Source of the DNA: an uncultured Prochlorococcus sp.
GTDB lineage: Bacteria > Cyanobacteriota > Cyanobacteriia > PCC-6307 > Cyanobiaceae
Length of the DNA stretch: 34,979 nucleotides
Direction of reading: 5' to 3'
Assembly: GCA_902606505.1 (NCBI GenBank)
Contig: CACLGU010000015.1
Span: 1 to 34,979, forward strand
How positions within the stretch are numbered: position 1 is the first letter of the stretch; every line of letters begins with the position of its first letter. The notes under the pieces were generated by a model. It made no database searches and was not told the DNA's origin. It saw nothing but the letters and a program-made list of their open reading frames with translations. Positions 22,067-31,949 of this stretch are shown here, one piece after another. Both the position numbers and the translations under genes were made by a program.

Positions 22067-25000
22067 ATGCACAGGATATTAAATGTAGCAGGAAATGAAA
22101 AGAATAATGATGATTTAATTGAGCAACCAGCGGCAGATTTTATTTTTATAACAAGTGTAAAAGCTGATTTAAATCTCATATCAAAATTATTGTTAGAAAA
22201 AGAATTTGCTTCATTAAAAAATAATATAAGAGCTTTAGAAATTTCTAATTTAAATTCATCAGCTCAAATAGATAATTATTTATTAAAAACAATTAATTAT
22301 GCAAAAGTTGTCATACTAAGAATTTTTGGCGATAAAGGTACATGGAACTATGGAATTGAACAACTTTTAAATTGGCAAGCAGTCAATAATAAAAGGAAGT
22401 TAGTAATCCTATCTGGTACCGTTGATCAGGAAGTGTCCTTAAGTGAAATAAGTAGTATAGATAAAAATATTGCATTAAATATTTCTAGATTACTGAGATC
22501 GGGAGGAATGGAGAATTATAGAAAATTTCTTAATTGTTTAAATTATCTAAAGGCAAATGAAACATTAATTCCTGATGAGTTTTTGAATATTAGTTTTTAT
22601 CCAGATCCTTATTTATATGATTGGAAAATTGAAAAAGGAGAAAAGATTGGAATAATATCCTATAAATCACTTTTTTTGGCTAATGAAATTGAAGTAAACG
22701 AAAAACTTAACTTGCAGTTACGAAGATGCGGACTATCGCCTAAAACGTTATTTATTTCAACACTAAAAGATCATATTATTCAAAAGAAATTAATAGAAAT
22801 TTTTAAAAAGGAAGATATTAAATTAATAATTACCACAACTTCATTTTCTTCATCTCAAATCAAAAATAACGAATTAATTGAAAATTCTACAAATATTTTT
22901 ACTTCTCTTAAAATTCCAATTTTACAGCTTCTCTCTTCAAATAGATCAAGAAAAAATTGGTTAAATTCGTCCATTGGAATGAATTCATCTGATTTATTGA
23001 TGCAAATAATTATTCCTGAATTTGATGGAAGGATTACTACCTGTCCTTCAGCATTTAAAGAAATAATTTCTAAAAAAAATACACTCTACAGTGAAATAAC
23101 CAGTTACAAAGCTGATCAAGTAGGTATTAAATGGATTTCAAAATTCGCAACAAATTATGTGAAACTTCAACAACTTAATAATTTTGAAAAAAAAATCTGT
23201 TTAATAATAAGTAATTATCCAGTAAAGAATGGAAGAATCGGTAATGGTGTTGGTCTTAATACACCATCTTCGATAATAAATATTCTTAACTGGTTAAAAG
23301 AAGAAGGTTATGATCTTGGATCTTGTAATTACCCTCAAGATTCTTCGGAATTAATGTCAATACTTATAAAAACTAGAACTAATGATATTGAATCTCAAAA
23401 TAATAAACCATTAGATTACTTACCACTTAGTGAATATTTAAAATATTGGAATTATTTAGAACTTGAACCAAAAAATATTATTGTTAACCGTTGGGGCAAA
23501 CCATCAGAAGCGATCGATCTTGATAATGAAGGCTTCTCAATAAATGGTATTAGATTTGGAAAAATAACATTATTGATTCAACCTCAACGAGGTTATGACT
23601 CTTTCACTGATAGAGATATTCATTCTCCCGATCTTCCACCTCCCCATAGATATTTAGCACAATATTTTTGGATTGAAAAAGTTTTTAACGCAAATGCTAT
23701 TTGCCATATTGGTAAACATGGGACTGTTGAATGGTTACCTGGCAAATCTATAGGTCTCAGTAATAAATGTTTTCCAAATATTATTTGTCCAGCAATTCCA
23801 AACATATATCCTTTTATCGTAAATGATCCTGGGGAAGGATCCCAAGCTAAAAGAAGAACTGCTGCAACAATTATTGATCATTTAACCCCTCCTTTGGATA
23901 GGTCAGAATTATATGGAAAATATTCAATATTAGAAAATTATTTAGACGAATATTTTGAAGCAAAATTATTAAATTCTAATCGGATTGAAATTATAGAAAA
24001 ATCCATTTTTGAATTAATTAAAAAAGATTTTAACGAAATCACTTTAAATAATAAAAATAATCAAATTGAAGAGATTGATTCTTTTCTTTGCAAAATTAAA
24101 GAATCTCAAATTAGGACAGGTTTGCATATTTTTGGTAATAGGCAGAATGACATTAATGAAATAAATTTATTCTTGTGTGTCGCTAGAGTGCCAAATGCCA
24201 ATAGAATTGGGATTGTTCAATATATAGCAAAACATTTAAAACTAGATTTGGATCCTTGGACGAATATATATGATCAAAAGTTAAGTGAAAAGGATAAAAA
24301 AATATTATTGACTTTTTCCAACAAAAACATTTTAAACTTTAGAATGGCTATTGATTTTTTGGAACAACAAGCAAAGTATTTAATATATTTGTTTTTTTAC
24401 AAAAAGAATACCAATATAAAAAATCTTGATAAATATAAAAATCAGAAAATAATAGACTATTTCTTTAATGAAAAAAAACATAATAAGTATTTTTTATTAT
24501 TAAAAAAAGAGATTCTATATCCAATCATTAATTCTTCATATAATGAGAAATTATCATTTATTAATTCGTTAAATGGACAATATGTAAAAAGTGGTCCATC
24601 TGGAGCCCCTACGAGAGGTAAAACTGAAGCTTTACCCACTGGTAAAAATTTCTTTTCAGTTGATTCGAGAGGACTGCCAACTGAATCAGCATGGAGTGTT
24701 GGTTGTCAATCCGCCTCACAAATACTTGATTTATACAAACAAGATAATGGAGAAGATTTAAAAAATATAGCAATATCTGTATGGGCAACATCCACAATGA
24801 GAAATGGTGGTGAAGACATTTGTCAAATACTATATTTATTAGGAGTACAGCCTATTTGGGATGGGCCCTCTAGAAGAGTAGTAGATCTAGAAATCATTCC
24901 TTTATCTGTTCTCGAAAGACCAAGGGTTGATGTTACTTTAAGGATTTCAGGAATGTTTAGAGATGCATTTCCACAGTTAGTAAAATTAACTTCTAAAGCA

Positions 25001-25804
25001 ATAAATCTTGTTTCTAATCTTAATGAGGATGATAAATTTAACCCTCTTGCTGGGGCATCAAGGGATGGTGATTCAATTAATCGTATATTTGGTTCAGCGC
25101 CAGGTTCATATGGAGCTGGACTACAAGAACTAATTTCTAATTCTAATTGGGAAAATATTGATGATTTTGGAGAATCTTTTCTTAATTGGAGTAAGTGGAT
25201 TTACAGTGATAATCTTGAACCTATAGAGGATAAAAAATCATTAGAAAATGCTCTTAAAAATGTTCAGTTAGTTGTTCATAACCAAGATAATAAGGAACAT
25301 GATATTTTAGATTCTGATGATTATTATCAGTTTCAGGGTGGCTTATCTTCAGCAGTAAAAAAATTGAGCGGTAAATTTCCTGAAATGTATCATGGTGATT
25401 TATCAAAATTTGGATTATCCAAAATTTCAAAATTAAAAGATGAAATTAATAAAGTTGTTATATCAAGAATACTTAACCCTAAATGGATAAATGGAATGAA
25501 GGATAATGGTTATAAAGGAGCGTTTGAATTTTCAGCTACACTAGATTACTTATATGCTTTTGATGCTTCTACTGAAGTAGTCTCAGATTGGTGTTATGAG
25601 GAAGTTTATAAATCATGGTTATGTGATCTGGATCTTAGGAATTTCTTTCTAGAGAATAATCCATGGGCTTTAAGAGATATTGCACAAAGATTTCTTGAAA
25701 TTGTAAATAGAAAAATGTGGAATAATTGTTCATCAGATGTCATTGAAAATTTAAAGAACATAATTATTAATACTGATTCAATAATTGAAAAAAATGAATT
25801 CTAA
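22067..25804 (+). CDS. cobN: Cobaltochelatase subunit CobN
   Basis: Large subunit of the aerobic-type cobalt chelatase, which inserts cobalt into hydrogenobyrinic acid diamide with ATP hydrolysis by AAA+ partner subunits. It has 1245 residues. Diagnostic stretches include RGYDSFTDRDIHSPDLPPPH, then CHIGKHGTVEWLPGK (H547) and FIVNDPGEGSQAKRRTAA near 585-600. Further on are KSGPSGAPTRGKTEALPTG and GCQSASQIL. The overall pattern fits CobN rather than the related Mg-chelatase ChlH, which is longer and differs in these motifs. cobS and cobT are not in the window; cyanobacteria often use the ChlI/ChlD subunits instead. It converges with the PHP gene with almost no spacer. Confidence 0.93.
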   Translation: MHRILNVAGNEKNNDDLIEQPAADFIFITSVKADLNLISKLLLEKEFASLKNNIRALEISNLNSSAQIDNYLLKTINYAKVVILRIFGDKGTWNYGIEQLLNWQAVNNKRKLVILSGTVDQEVSLSEISSIDKNIALNISRLLRSGGMENYRKFLNCLNYLKANETLIPDEFLNISFYPDPYLYDWKIEKGEKIGIISYKSLFLANEIEVNEKLNLQLRRCGLSPKTLFISTLKDHIIQKKLIEIFKKEDIKLIITTTSFSSSQIKNNELIENSTNIFTSLKIPILQLLSSNRSRKNWLNSSIGMNSSDLLMQIIIPEFDGRITTCPSAFKEIISKKNTLYSEITSYKADQVGIKWISKFATNYVKLQQLNNFEKKICLIISNYPVKNGRIGNGVGLNTPSSIINILNWLKEEGYDLGSCNYPQDSSELMSILIKTRTNDIESQNNKPLDYLPLSEYLKYWNYLELEPKNIIVNRWGKPSEAIDLDNEGFSINGIRFGKITLLIQPQRGYDSFTDRDIHSPDLPPPHRYLAQYFWIEKVFNANAICHIGKHGTVEWLPGKSIGLSNKCFPNIICPAIPNIYPFIVNDPGEGSQAKRRTAATIIDHLTPPLDRSELYGKYSILENYLDEYFEAKLLNSNRIEIIEKSIFELIKKDFNEITLNNKNNQIEEIDSFLCKIKESQIRTGLHIFGNRQNDINEINLFLCVARVPNANRIGIVQYIAKHLKLDLDPWTNIYDQKLSEKDKKILLTFSNKNILNFRMAIDFLEQQAKYLIYLFFYKKNTNIKNLDKYKNQKIIDYFFNEKKHNKYFLLLKKEILYPIINSSYNEKLSFINSLNGQYVKSGPSGAPTRGKTEALPTGKNFFSVDSRGLPTESAWSVGCQSASQILDLYKQDNGEDLKNIAISVWATSTMRNGGEDICQILYLLGVQPIWDGPSRRVVDLEIIPLSVLERPRVDVTLRISGMFRDAFPQLVKLTSKAINLVSNLNEDDKFNPLAGASRDGDSINRIFGSAPGSYGAGLQELISNSNWENIDDFGESFLNWSKWIYSDNLEPIEDKKSLENALKNVQLVVHNQDNKEHDILDSDDYYQFQGGLSSAVKKLSGKFPEMYHGDLSKFGLSKISKLKDEINKVVISRILNPKWINGMKDNGYKGAFEFSATLDYLYAFDASTEVVSDWCYEEVYKSWLCDLDLRNFFLENNPWALRDIAQRFLEIVNRKMWNNCSSDVIENLKNIIINTDSIIEKNEF

Positions 25805-25805
25805 A

Positions 25806-26453
25806 TTATCTACCTAATAGCGAAAGTCCATGACTATCTGTTCCGCATGTTTTTAGCATTGAATATTTATCTGCTAATTTATCTATTTCTGAACATACAA
25901 ATAAACTAGGATTCCATACTTCATTAAGTTCATAATCGTACCAAACCTCTATTCCATCAATACCTTGTATTTTGGCCTCTGGAATTAATTTATAAAAGGG
26001 AATCCTGTATCTCGCTGGATGTGCAAGAAATGATAAACCACCAGCTAAATTTATTGCTTTTATAACTGATTTAATATTTAAATCATTACCTATTGGAGAC
26101 TCTCCAAGGATGTAGGGATTTAGGTATTTACTTTTTATATCTATTCCCAATCCAATTACATGTACTAAACATCCTAAAATCAAACAATTAATTTCTATTC
26201 CCGAAATTAATGTAAAGGAATCATTAGGATAATTTTTGAGTATATTATTTTTTTTTATATATTCATGAGCTTTAATTGTATGATGATCGGTTATTGATAA
26301 AAATTTCAAGTTATTTTTATAAGCTTGATCTAAAAGTTCATATGGTTCTAGACTTCCATCACTAAATTTTGTATGACAGTGAAAATTAATATTTTTAGGA
26401 CAACTATTTTTATTAATATTGGAAGTTAATTTTACTAAGTCTTCCCTATTCAT
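25806..26453 (-). CDS. PHP-domain metal-dependent phosphoesterase
   Basis: A 215-residue stand-alone PHP domain, probably hydrolysing a phosphoester with two or three divalent metals. Metal-binding motifs: HCHTKFSDG (about 25-33), ITDHHT (about 55-60), SGIEIN, LAHPARY and the C-terminal CGTDSHG. This is close to the YciV/RnaM-type (nucleotide 3',5'-bisphosphate or 5'-3' RNA exonuclease) group, but the exact substrate cannot be fixed. It overlaps hemJ by eight bases, so the two are cotranscribed. Confidence 0.88.
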   Translation of the reverse strand: MNREDLVKLTSNINKNSCPKNINFHCHTKFSDGSLEPYELLDQAYKNNLKFLSITDHHTIKAHEYIKKNNILKNYPNDSFTLISGIEINCLILGCLVHVIGLGIDIKSKYLNPYILGESPIGNDLNIKSVIKAINLAGGLSFLAHPARYRIPFYKLIPEAKIQGIDGIEVWYDYELNEVWNPSLFVCSEIDKLADKYSMLKTCGTDSHGLSLLGR

Positions 26454-27012
26454 TACTTAATGAATTCTCATTTTTCTTTCTAATCTTTGCATATAATTGA
26501 ATTGAAGCCAACATGAAAATAATAAGTCCAACTACGCTCCATGTAGCAATACTAGTTGGAAAATTATTTTTAAAAATAACTAAAAGTACAATTATAAATA
26601 ATAATAAAGTAGGCAATTCATTTAATAATCTAAGGTTTTTTGCTGAAATGGTTGAAGTACCATTTTGTAATGAATACATTATTTTATAACAATAAGAATG
26701 ATAAATTACTAATCCCAAAACAAAAGAAATTTTAATTTGCAACCACTTCTCACTTAACCAACTTGGTTGCATAATAACCATGCAAATAGCCATACTTAAA
26801 GCTAATATCATCCCGGGTGTTGTGATTATATTCGCCAGCCTTTTTTCCATCAAGGTGTATTGTTTATTAAAGGCAATTTTTAATTCATTATCCATATTTT
26901 TAGATTCTTCATGATATATAAAAAGTCTTACTAAATAAAAAAGTCCCGCAAACCAAACGATTACACCAATAATGTGAAGTGATTTAAACCAGAGATATGC
27001 TTCAGCTGCCAA
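26446..27012 (-). CDS. hemJ: HemJ, protoporphyrinogen IX oxidase
   Basis: Membrane enzyme oxidising protoporphyrinogen IX to protoporphyrin IX for heme and chlorophyll; the usual form in most cyanobacteria lacking HemY/HemG. It has 188 residues and about four or five membrane helices. The N-terminal signature LWFKSLHIIGVIVWFAGLFY carries H13, matching the conserved heme-binding histidine, and RLFIYHEES follows. KRLANIITTPGMILAL is also typical. It is followed by the PHP gene with an overlap. Confidence 0.93.
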   Translation of the reverse strand: MAAEAYLWFKSLHIIGVIVWFAGLFYLVRLFIYHEESKNMDNELKIAFNKQYTLMEKRLANIITTPGMILALSMAICMVIMQPSWLSEKWLQIKISFVLGLVIYHSYCYKIMYSLQNGTSTISAKNLRLLNELPTLLLFIIVLLVIFKNNFPTSIATWSVVGLIIFMLASIQLYAKIRKKNENSLSNE

Positions 27013-27100
27013 ATTACTAGATTAATTTAAAAATATATGTTTTTAATATAGTTATATTTAACAATATCAAGAAATCTATTTTTCAAAATTTAATTAATAT

Positions 27101-29059
27101 TTATAACTCGTTAAAATATTCATATATATCATTAACTGAATTTTTTCCAAGTCCTTTAACTTTTGATAAATCCTCCTTACTAGCTATTCTTATCGCGTCT
27201 ATTGATTTGAAATGCTCAAGCAATTCTCTTATTCTTGATGGTCCTAATCCACTGATTTGGGACAATTGAGATCTATTCATTCTTTTAGATCTTTTGTCTC
27301 TATGAAAAGATAATGCAAATCTATGTGCTTCATCTCTTACCCTTCTTAATAGAAGAACTCCTTTTTGATTTTCATCAGTATCAAGAGACTTAGTAAATCC
27401 TGGAATAAATATTTCTTCATTTTTTTTTGCCAATGAACATATAGTTACTTCTTCCTCAAGATTTAATTCTTTTAATGCTTTAATAGCTGCATTTAACTGT
27501 CCTTTTCCTCCATCAATCATTATTAAATCAGGCCAATCTGATAGAAGTTCATTGTCTAATTTACTGTTCGTTTTATCATTTAATATTGAAAAATCCCCTC
27601 CGCTTTCTTTAAATCTTGACCATTTTTTAAACCTTCTTTGTATTACTTCATATATCGAAGCAAAATCATCACTATGTCCTATAAAAACGTTTGGATCTTT
27701 AATTTTATATTTCCTATAATGCTGTTTAGAAGGAACCCCATCAATAAAAACGACTTGTGACGCTACAGGGTCACTACCTTGAATATGGCTTATATCATAG
27801 CCTTCAATTCTTTTAGGTTGTTCGCTTAATTCAAGTATTTGGGCAAGATCCTCAATTGATGATTCATTATCTTGTATCCCATTTAATATTCTATCTAATT
27901 CCAATTTCGCATTTTTTAAAACCATTTCTACAGTTTCATGTTTTTTATTTCTTTTTGGGATTAGGATTTTTACTTTCTTTTTTCTTAGCTCCGTTAACCA
28001 ATCCTCTATGGTTGCTTGTTTTGGAAGGTTATATTGAATAAGAATTTCTGATGGTATTTCTACAGGTTCAACATTCATATAATGCTCTTCTAATATCTTT
28101 TGTAAAATAAGATTTTCATCTTCATTATTTAATTTTTGACTATAGCCAATTCTCCCAATGAGCTTACCTGATCTCATTTGGAAAATTTGTATACTAGCTA
28201 CATTTTTTTCTGAAACTATTCCAAAGATATCTCTATTAATTGAAGAATCTGGTATTGATATTTTTTGTGATTCAGTTAATAATTTTAAACCTGAAATTTG
28301 GTCTCTTATTTTTGCTGCATTCTCATAATCTAGATCATTTGAAAATTGCAGCATTTTTTTTTGTAAAAATATTTCTAAGTCATCATTTCTTCCCTGAAAT
28401 ATCATAGATACTTGTTTCATTATTTTTTTATAATCGTCAGATGATATAACTTCTTGGCAAACACCTGGACATCTTCCTATTGAATAATTCAAACAAGTTC
28501 TATCTTTATAGACTGGCCTTGGTCTTTGTCTAAGTGGAAATATTTTTTTTATCGTAAATAATGTTCTCCTTAATAATCCGACATCTACATAAGGTCCATA
28601 ATATCTATCTAAATTATTTCTATTTCTTCTTCTTCTTGTAATAAATATTCGAGGATATTTTTCACTCCAAGTTATACAAAGATATGGATATTTCTTATCA
28701 TCCTTTAAAAGAATATTAAAATATGGTTTGTTTGTTTTAATTAAATTTGACTCTAAATTTAATGCTTCATATTCGCTATCTGTGACTATTATTTCTATTT
28801 CAGTTATTTGACGAACCATCAAACTTAATCGGGGAGTTAAATCTGAATAATTATTGAAATAACTACTTACTCTACTGCGTAGTTTTTTAGATTTACCGAT
28901 ATAAAGTAAGTTATTATCAATATCTTTAAAAAGATAACAACCAGATGACTTTGGAATTTCGGATAATCTTGATTTTAATAACTCCTTATTATTAATTAAT
29001 TTATATTCAATTTTAAAATTATATTTGTTATTTATTTTTTCGATAGAGGAATTACTCAT
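27101..29059 (-). CDS. uvrC: UvrC, excinuclease ABC subunit C
   Basis: Makes the two incisions around a DNA lesion in nucleotide-excision repair with UvrAB. It has 652 residues. In order: the N-terminal GIY-YIG nuclease (SSGCYLFKDIDNNLLYIGKS, about 40-58) for the 3' cut, a cysteine cluster (TCLNYSIGRCPGVC), the UVR motif (YENAAKIRDQISGL, about 245) for UvrB contact, the RNase H-like nuclease (YDISHIQGSDPVASQVVF) for the 5' cut, and tandem helix-hairpin-helix motifs at the end (SGLGPSRIRELLEHF, VKGLGKNSVNDIY). It is complete, and nine bases downstream of the flavin reductase gene. Confidence 0.97.
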   Translation of the reverse strand: MSNSSIEKINNKYNFKIEYKLINNKELLKSRLSEIPKSSGCYLFKDIDNNLLYIGKSKKLRSRVSSYFNNYSDLTPRLSLMVRQITEIEIIVTDSEYEALNLESNLIKTNKPYFNILLKDDKKYPYLCITWSEKYPRIFITRRRRNRNNLDRYYGPYVDVGLLRRTLFTIKKIFPLRQRPRPVYKDRTCLNYSIGRCPGVCQEVISSDDYKKIMKQVSMIFQGRNDDLEIFLQKKMLQFSNDLDYENAAKIRDQISGLKLLTESQKISIPDSSINRDIFGIVSEKNVASIQIFQMRSGKLIGRIGYSQKLNNEDENLILQKILEEHYMNVEPVEIPSEILIQYNLPKQATIEDWLTELRKKKVKILIPKRNKKHETVEMVLKNAKLELDRILNGIQDNESSIEDLAQILELSEQPKRIEGYDISHIQGSDPVASQVVFIDGVPSKQHYRKYKIKDPNVFIGHSDDFASIYEVIQRRFKKWSRFKESGGDFSILNDKTNSKLDNELLSDWPDLIMIDGGKGQLNAAIKALKELNLEEEVTICSLAKKNEEIFIPGFTKSLDTDENQKGVLLLRRVRDEAHRFALSFHRDKRSKRMNRSQLSQISGLGPSRIRELLEHFKSIDAIRIASKEDLSKVKGLGKNSVNDIYEYFNEL

Positions 29060-29068
29060 TTATAGTGG

Positions 29069-29557
29069 TTAACCTCCATAATTCCAGCCAGTTGAAGATA
29101 AATTTAGTGAATCAACATCATTATTCAGATAAGCAGATTGCACCTCTCCTACAAAAACGGTATGGTCTCCATGCATAACACTTCCAACAACATTACATTC
29201 AACACCACCAACACTATCAACTAAAATAGGCAATCCAAGCTCACCTAAATTAAATTCAACAGATTCAAATCTACCTCCTAATGCTTTTTGAGGTTTAAAG
29301 AAAACAGCCGCTAGATCCTTTTGATCACTTTTGAGCACATTTAATGAGAACTTATTGGTTGACTTTATTATTTCATGACTAGAACCCTCTGCTCTAACAG
29401 CCATAACAACTAATGGAGGGGTGAAAGAACCTTGAGTCACCCAACTTGCAGTAAATCCATTCACTTCATTTTTATCCTCGTCTCTAACGCCACAAATAAA
29501 TAATCCGTGAGGTATTTTTCTTAATAAGATTTTTTTTGCTTCTAGATTTAATGTCAT
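29069..29557 (-). CDS. Flavin reductase-like FMN-binding protein
   Basis: A 162-residue single-domain protein of the flavin reductase family (split-barrel fold), similar to the C-terminal module of cyanobacterial diflavin proteins. Signatures: HGLFICGVRDEDKNEVNGFT, then ASWVTQGSFTPPLVVMAVR with the FMN-contacting segment, SLNVLKSDQKDLAAVFF, and the C-terminal GDHTVFVGEVQSA. It presumably binds FMN and reduces it, or another acceptor, with NAD(P)H. It is the first gene of a pair with uvrC and diverges from coaD over a 59-bp spacer. Confidence 0.85.
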   Translation of the reverse strand: MTLNLEAKKILLRKIPHGLFICGVRDEDKNEVNGFTASWVTQGSFTPPLVVMAVRAEGSSHEIIKSTNKFSLNVLKSDQKDLAAVFFKPQKALGGRFESVEFNLGELGLPILVDSVGGVECNVVGSVMHGDHTVFVGEVQSAYLNNDVDSLNLSSTGWNYGG

Positions 29558-29616
29558 AATTGATTTAACTAATAATATTATTTTAACTAAATTTCTTATT
29601 CGATCATAATAAATTC

Positions 29617-30090
29617 ATGAAAATTCTTTATCCAGGTACATTTGATCCTTTAACAAATGGGCATCTTGATTTAATAGAAAGGGCTGAAAAAATATTTGGC
29701 AATCTAGTAGTTGCTGTTTTAGAAAATACCTCTAAAACACCAACATTTAATCTTGAAAGAAGAATAATACAAATAAAAAATTCTCTTTCTCATTTACCTA
29801 ATATTGAAGTTATTTCTTATTCTGGTCTAACTGTTGATTGTGCAAATGATCTAAAAGCTAATCTTATTCTCAGAGGCTTAAGAGCAATGAGTGATTTTGA
29901 GTATGAACTACAGATTGCTCATACAAATAAATCACTTAATAATGATATTGAAACTATATTTTTATCGACAAATACAAATTATAGTTTTCTTAGTAGTTCT
30001 TTAGTAAAAGAAGTTGCAAAATTTGGTGGTGAAATTAATCACATGGTACCCCCCTCTGTTGAGAAGGATTTAAAAGATTATTTTAAATAA
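29617..30090 (+). CDS. coaD: Phosphopantetheine adenylyltransferase
   Basis: Fourth step of coenzyme A synthesis: ATP plus 4'-phosphopantetheine gives dephospho-CoA. It has 157 residues, the usual length. The nucleotidyltransferase motif is TNGH in [19 protein letters not shown] (about 5-23). [20 protein letters not shown] is the central signature, and [16 protein letters not shown] corresponds to the ISSTxVR motif. The gene converges with the PBP4-type gene with a 7-base gap. Confidence 0.97.
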   Translation: MKILYPGTFDPLTNGHLDLIERAEKIFGNLVVAVLENTSKTPTFNLERRIIQIKNSLSHLPNIEVISYSGLTVDCANDLKANLILRGLRAMSDFEYELQIAHTNKSLNNDIETIFLSTNTNYSFLSSSLVKEVAKFGGEINHMVPPSVEKDLKDYFK

Positions 30091-30097
30091 TATTTTT

Positions 30098-31321
30098 TTA
30101 ACAGGATCTCAAGTAATAAAGATCACGTAATAAATTAAAAGCTTTTTCTTTATCAATTTTATTAGAATTTTGGATAATGCTTATAATTATTGGCTTATCA
30201 TTTTTATATAAAAAGCCAGATAATGCAAAGACATTCGAAAGAGTCCCAGTTTTGCCAAAAAACTTTCCAGACAATTCACTATTTACAAATCTTTTAGCTA
30301 ACGTTCCTCTCACTCCCGTAATTGAAAGTGTAGATTGATAAGCATTAAAATCATTAGAATATCTCATTTTATCTAAAAACAATACAACTAACTTTGTTGT
30401 AATTTTATTTTTTCGAGACAAACCACTAGCATCTGCAAAGTATGCATTAGTTGCTGGGAGGCCTTTATTTTCAAGCCATCTTTTCAATTTTATATAGTTA
30501 TTATCGTTCCATGTATTTGAGGCATTTTTAAAAAGAGATTCAGCCGTAAAATTATGGCTTTCAGAATTTGTTAGAGTTAATAATGAAAGAATTGGAGTTG
30601 AATATACTTTATTTATCTCTTTAATATTTTTTAAATAAAAAGTTTTTTCTGAATCAAAAAAATCTATATTTATTTTTGAATTTGGAAATTTATTTTTTAA
30701 ATAATTTTCAATAAAATTTTTTAATGCATAAATATCATAATATTTATTGTAATTACTTTCTATTGCAAGAGATGTAATTGGAGATCCATATTCGTAAAGT
30801 TTATCAGTATTTGTCCAACCATTAGGCCAATATAATTTTGAATCAATTTCTACAATATTAAAGTTAATAATTTTATTTTCTTTAACATTTGAAATTAGTT
30901 CGATTATATGTTCATAATTAAGATCTGGATCACCTTGACCGTGTAAATAATAATCGCTTTTATTTTTATATAAGGAAGTTTTTAAATTATTATTTAATTT
31001 ATATTTACTTAAAACATAAGCTGATGAGAATAATTTTTGGTTAGATGCTGGCAACCTTGGAACATCCTCATTGTAGGAACTTATTATTTCCCCTTTATTA
31101 TTAATAATTGATACACTAAAAGAATCATCAAGCGTTTGATTCAATAAAGCATCATATGAAGGACATATTTTGTTTTTATTAATTATTCCCGGGAAATTAA
31201 AATAAATACTATTTAAAATAGTTATTTTCTGTTTTGTTAGTAAATATCTTATTAAGAATGGAGATGTTACTAATATAAGAACAATAAAGAAAAAAGAATA
31301 TATTTTTTTTATCACATTCAA
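30098..31321 (-). CDS. dacB: D-alanyl-D-alanine carboxypeptidase/endopeptidase, PBP4 (DacB) family
   Basis: Periplasmic peptidoglycan hydrolase trimming stem peptides or cross-links. It has 407 residues. A signal anchor fills residues 7-29. The serine-enzyme motifs are all present: SxxK as S93-N-Q-K96 in PASNQKLFSS, DASGLSRKN near 297-305, and KTG at 357-359 in GKFFGKTGTL. It is the last gene of the string dapF, cysteine desulfurase, DUF1995, dacB, so wall precursor supply and turnover lie side by side. Confidence 0.92.
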   Translation of the reverse strand: MNVIKKIYSFFFIVLILVTSPFLIRYLLTKQKITILNSIYFNFPGIINKNKICPSYDALLNQTLDDSFSVSIINNKGEIISSYNEDVPRLPASNQKLFSSAYVLSKYKLNNNLKTSLYKNKSDYYLHGQGDPDLNYEHIIELISNVKENKIINFNIVEIDSKLYWPNGWTNTDKLYEYGSPITSLAIESNYNKYYDIYALKNFIENYLKNKFPNSKINIDFFDSEKTFYLKNIKEINKVYSTPILSLLTLTNSESHNFTAESLFKNASNTWNDNNYIKLKRWLENKGLPATNAYFADASGLSRKNKITTKLVVLFLDKMRYSNDFNAYQSTLSITGVRGTLAKRFVNSELSGKFFGKTGTLSNVFALSGFLYKNDKPIIISIIQNSNKIDKEKAFNLLRDLYYLRSC

Positions 31322-31322
31322 T

Positions 31323-31949
31323 CTATAAATTTACAAAAATAGATTCATTGTCGGGTTTAATTTCAAATTCTTTTTTAAAAAAATACCTTTTATTTTCTTC
31401 TTTGAAAAGCAACCAGTTATTTGGATAAATATGCATAAGAGCAGCTTTATTCAAAGGCTGCAGAAAATAAATATTTTTCCATGTTTTGACAAAGTTTTTA
31501 CGTCGCTCTCTAATAACACTTCCTATACCAATATTCGCATCTTCAAATTTTGGATTTAATGAATAATGCGTACCTTGATAATTATCAGACATTGGTTCAA
31601 ATGAATCGAAATCATATGGCTGAGGTAGTATCGATATCATTACACTATCAATATTATTTATATTATTTGATTCATTAAATGATTTAAAAGTAAATATTTT
31701 ATCTTTGATATCAGGATAGTCTCTTTGAGCCAAAGCCACAGCACCTTGATCAGCAAATGTTATGAATACATTATTATTTTTAGACAATATCTTGTAGATA
31801 GTTATTCCAATTCTGTTAAACTTCAACCCTTCAAAATTAAATTCTATAGTAAATCTTTTATTTGAATCTAATAAACTTGGAATAATTGCATCCTCCATAT
31901 TCTTAAGAGATTCATTTAAATCATTAGGTAGTCTGTAATTAGTTTCCAT
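31323..31949 (-). CDS. DUF1995 domain protein
   Basis: A member of a family of unknown function found in cyanobacteria and plastids, 208 residues. Typical parts: EDAIIPSLLDSNKRFTIEF near the N-terminus, NNVFITFADQGAVALAQRD, then DSVMISILPQPYDFD and WKNIYFLQPLNKAALMHIYP. It is soluble, with no signal peptide. The ATG overlaps the stop of the cysteine desulfurase gene as TAATG, a sign of translational coupling. Its position between sulfur mobilisation and wall genes does not define a role. Confidence 0.85.
   Translation of the reverse strand: METNYRLPNDLNESLKNMEDAIIPSLLDSNKRFTIEFNFEGLKFNRIGITIYKILSKNNNVFITFADQGAVALAQRDYPDIKDKIFTFKSFNESNNINNIDSVMISILPQPYDFDSFEPMSDNYQGTHYSLNPKFEDANIGIGSVIRERRKNFVKTWKNIYFLQPLNKAALMHIYPNNWLLFKEENKRYFFKKEFEIKPDNESIFVNL

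Noticed and set aside
22067..25804. CobN as Mg-chelatase subunit ChlH
   Set aside because: ChlH proteins are longer, and the motifs HIGKHGTVEWLPGK and FIVNDPGEGSQAKRR in this context fit CobN better.
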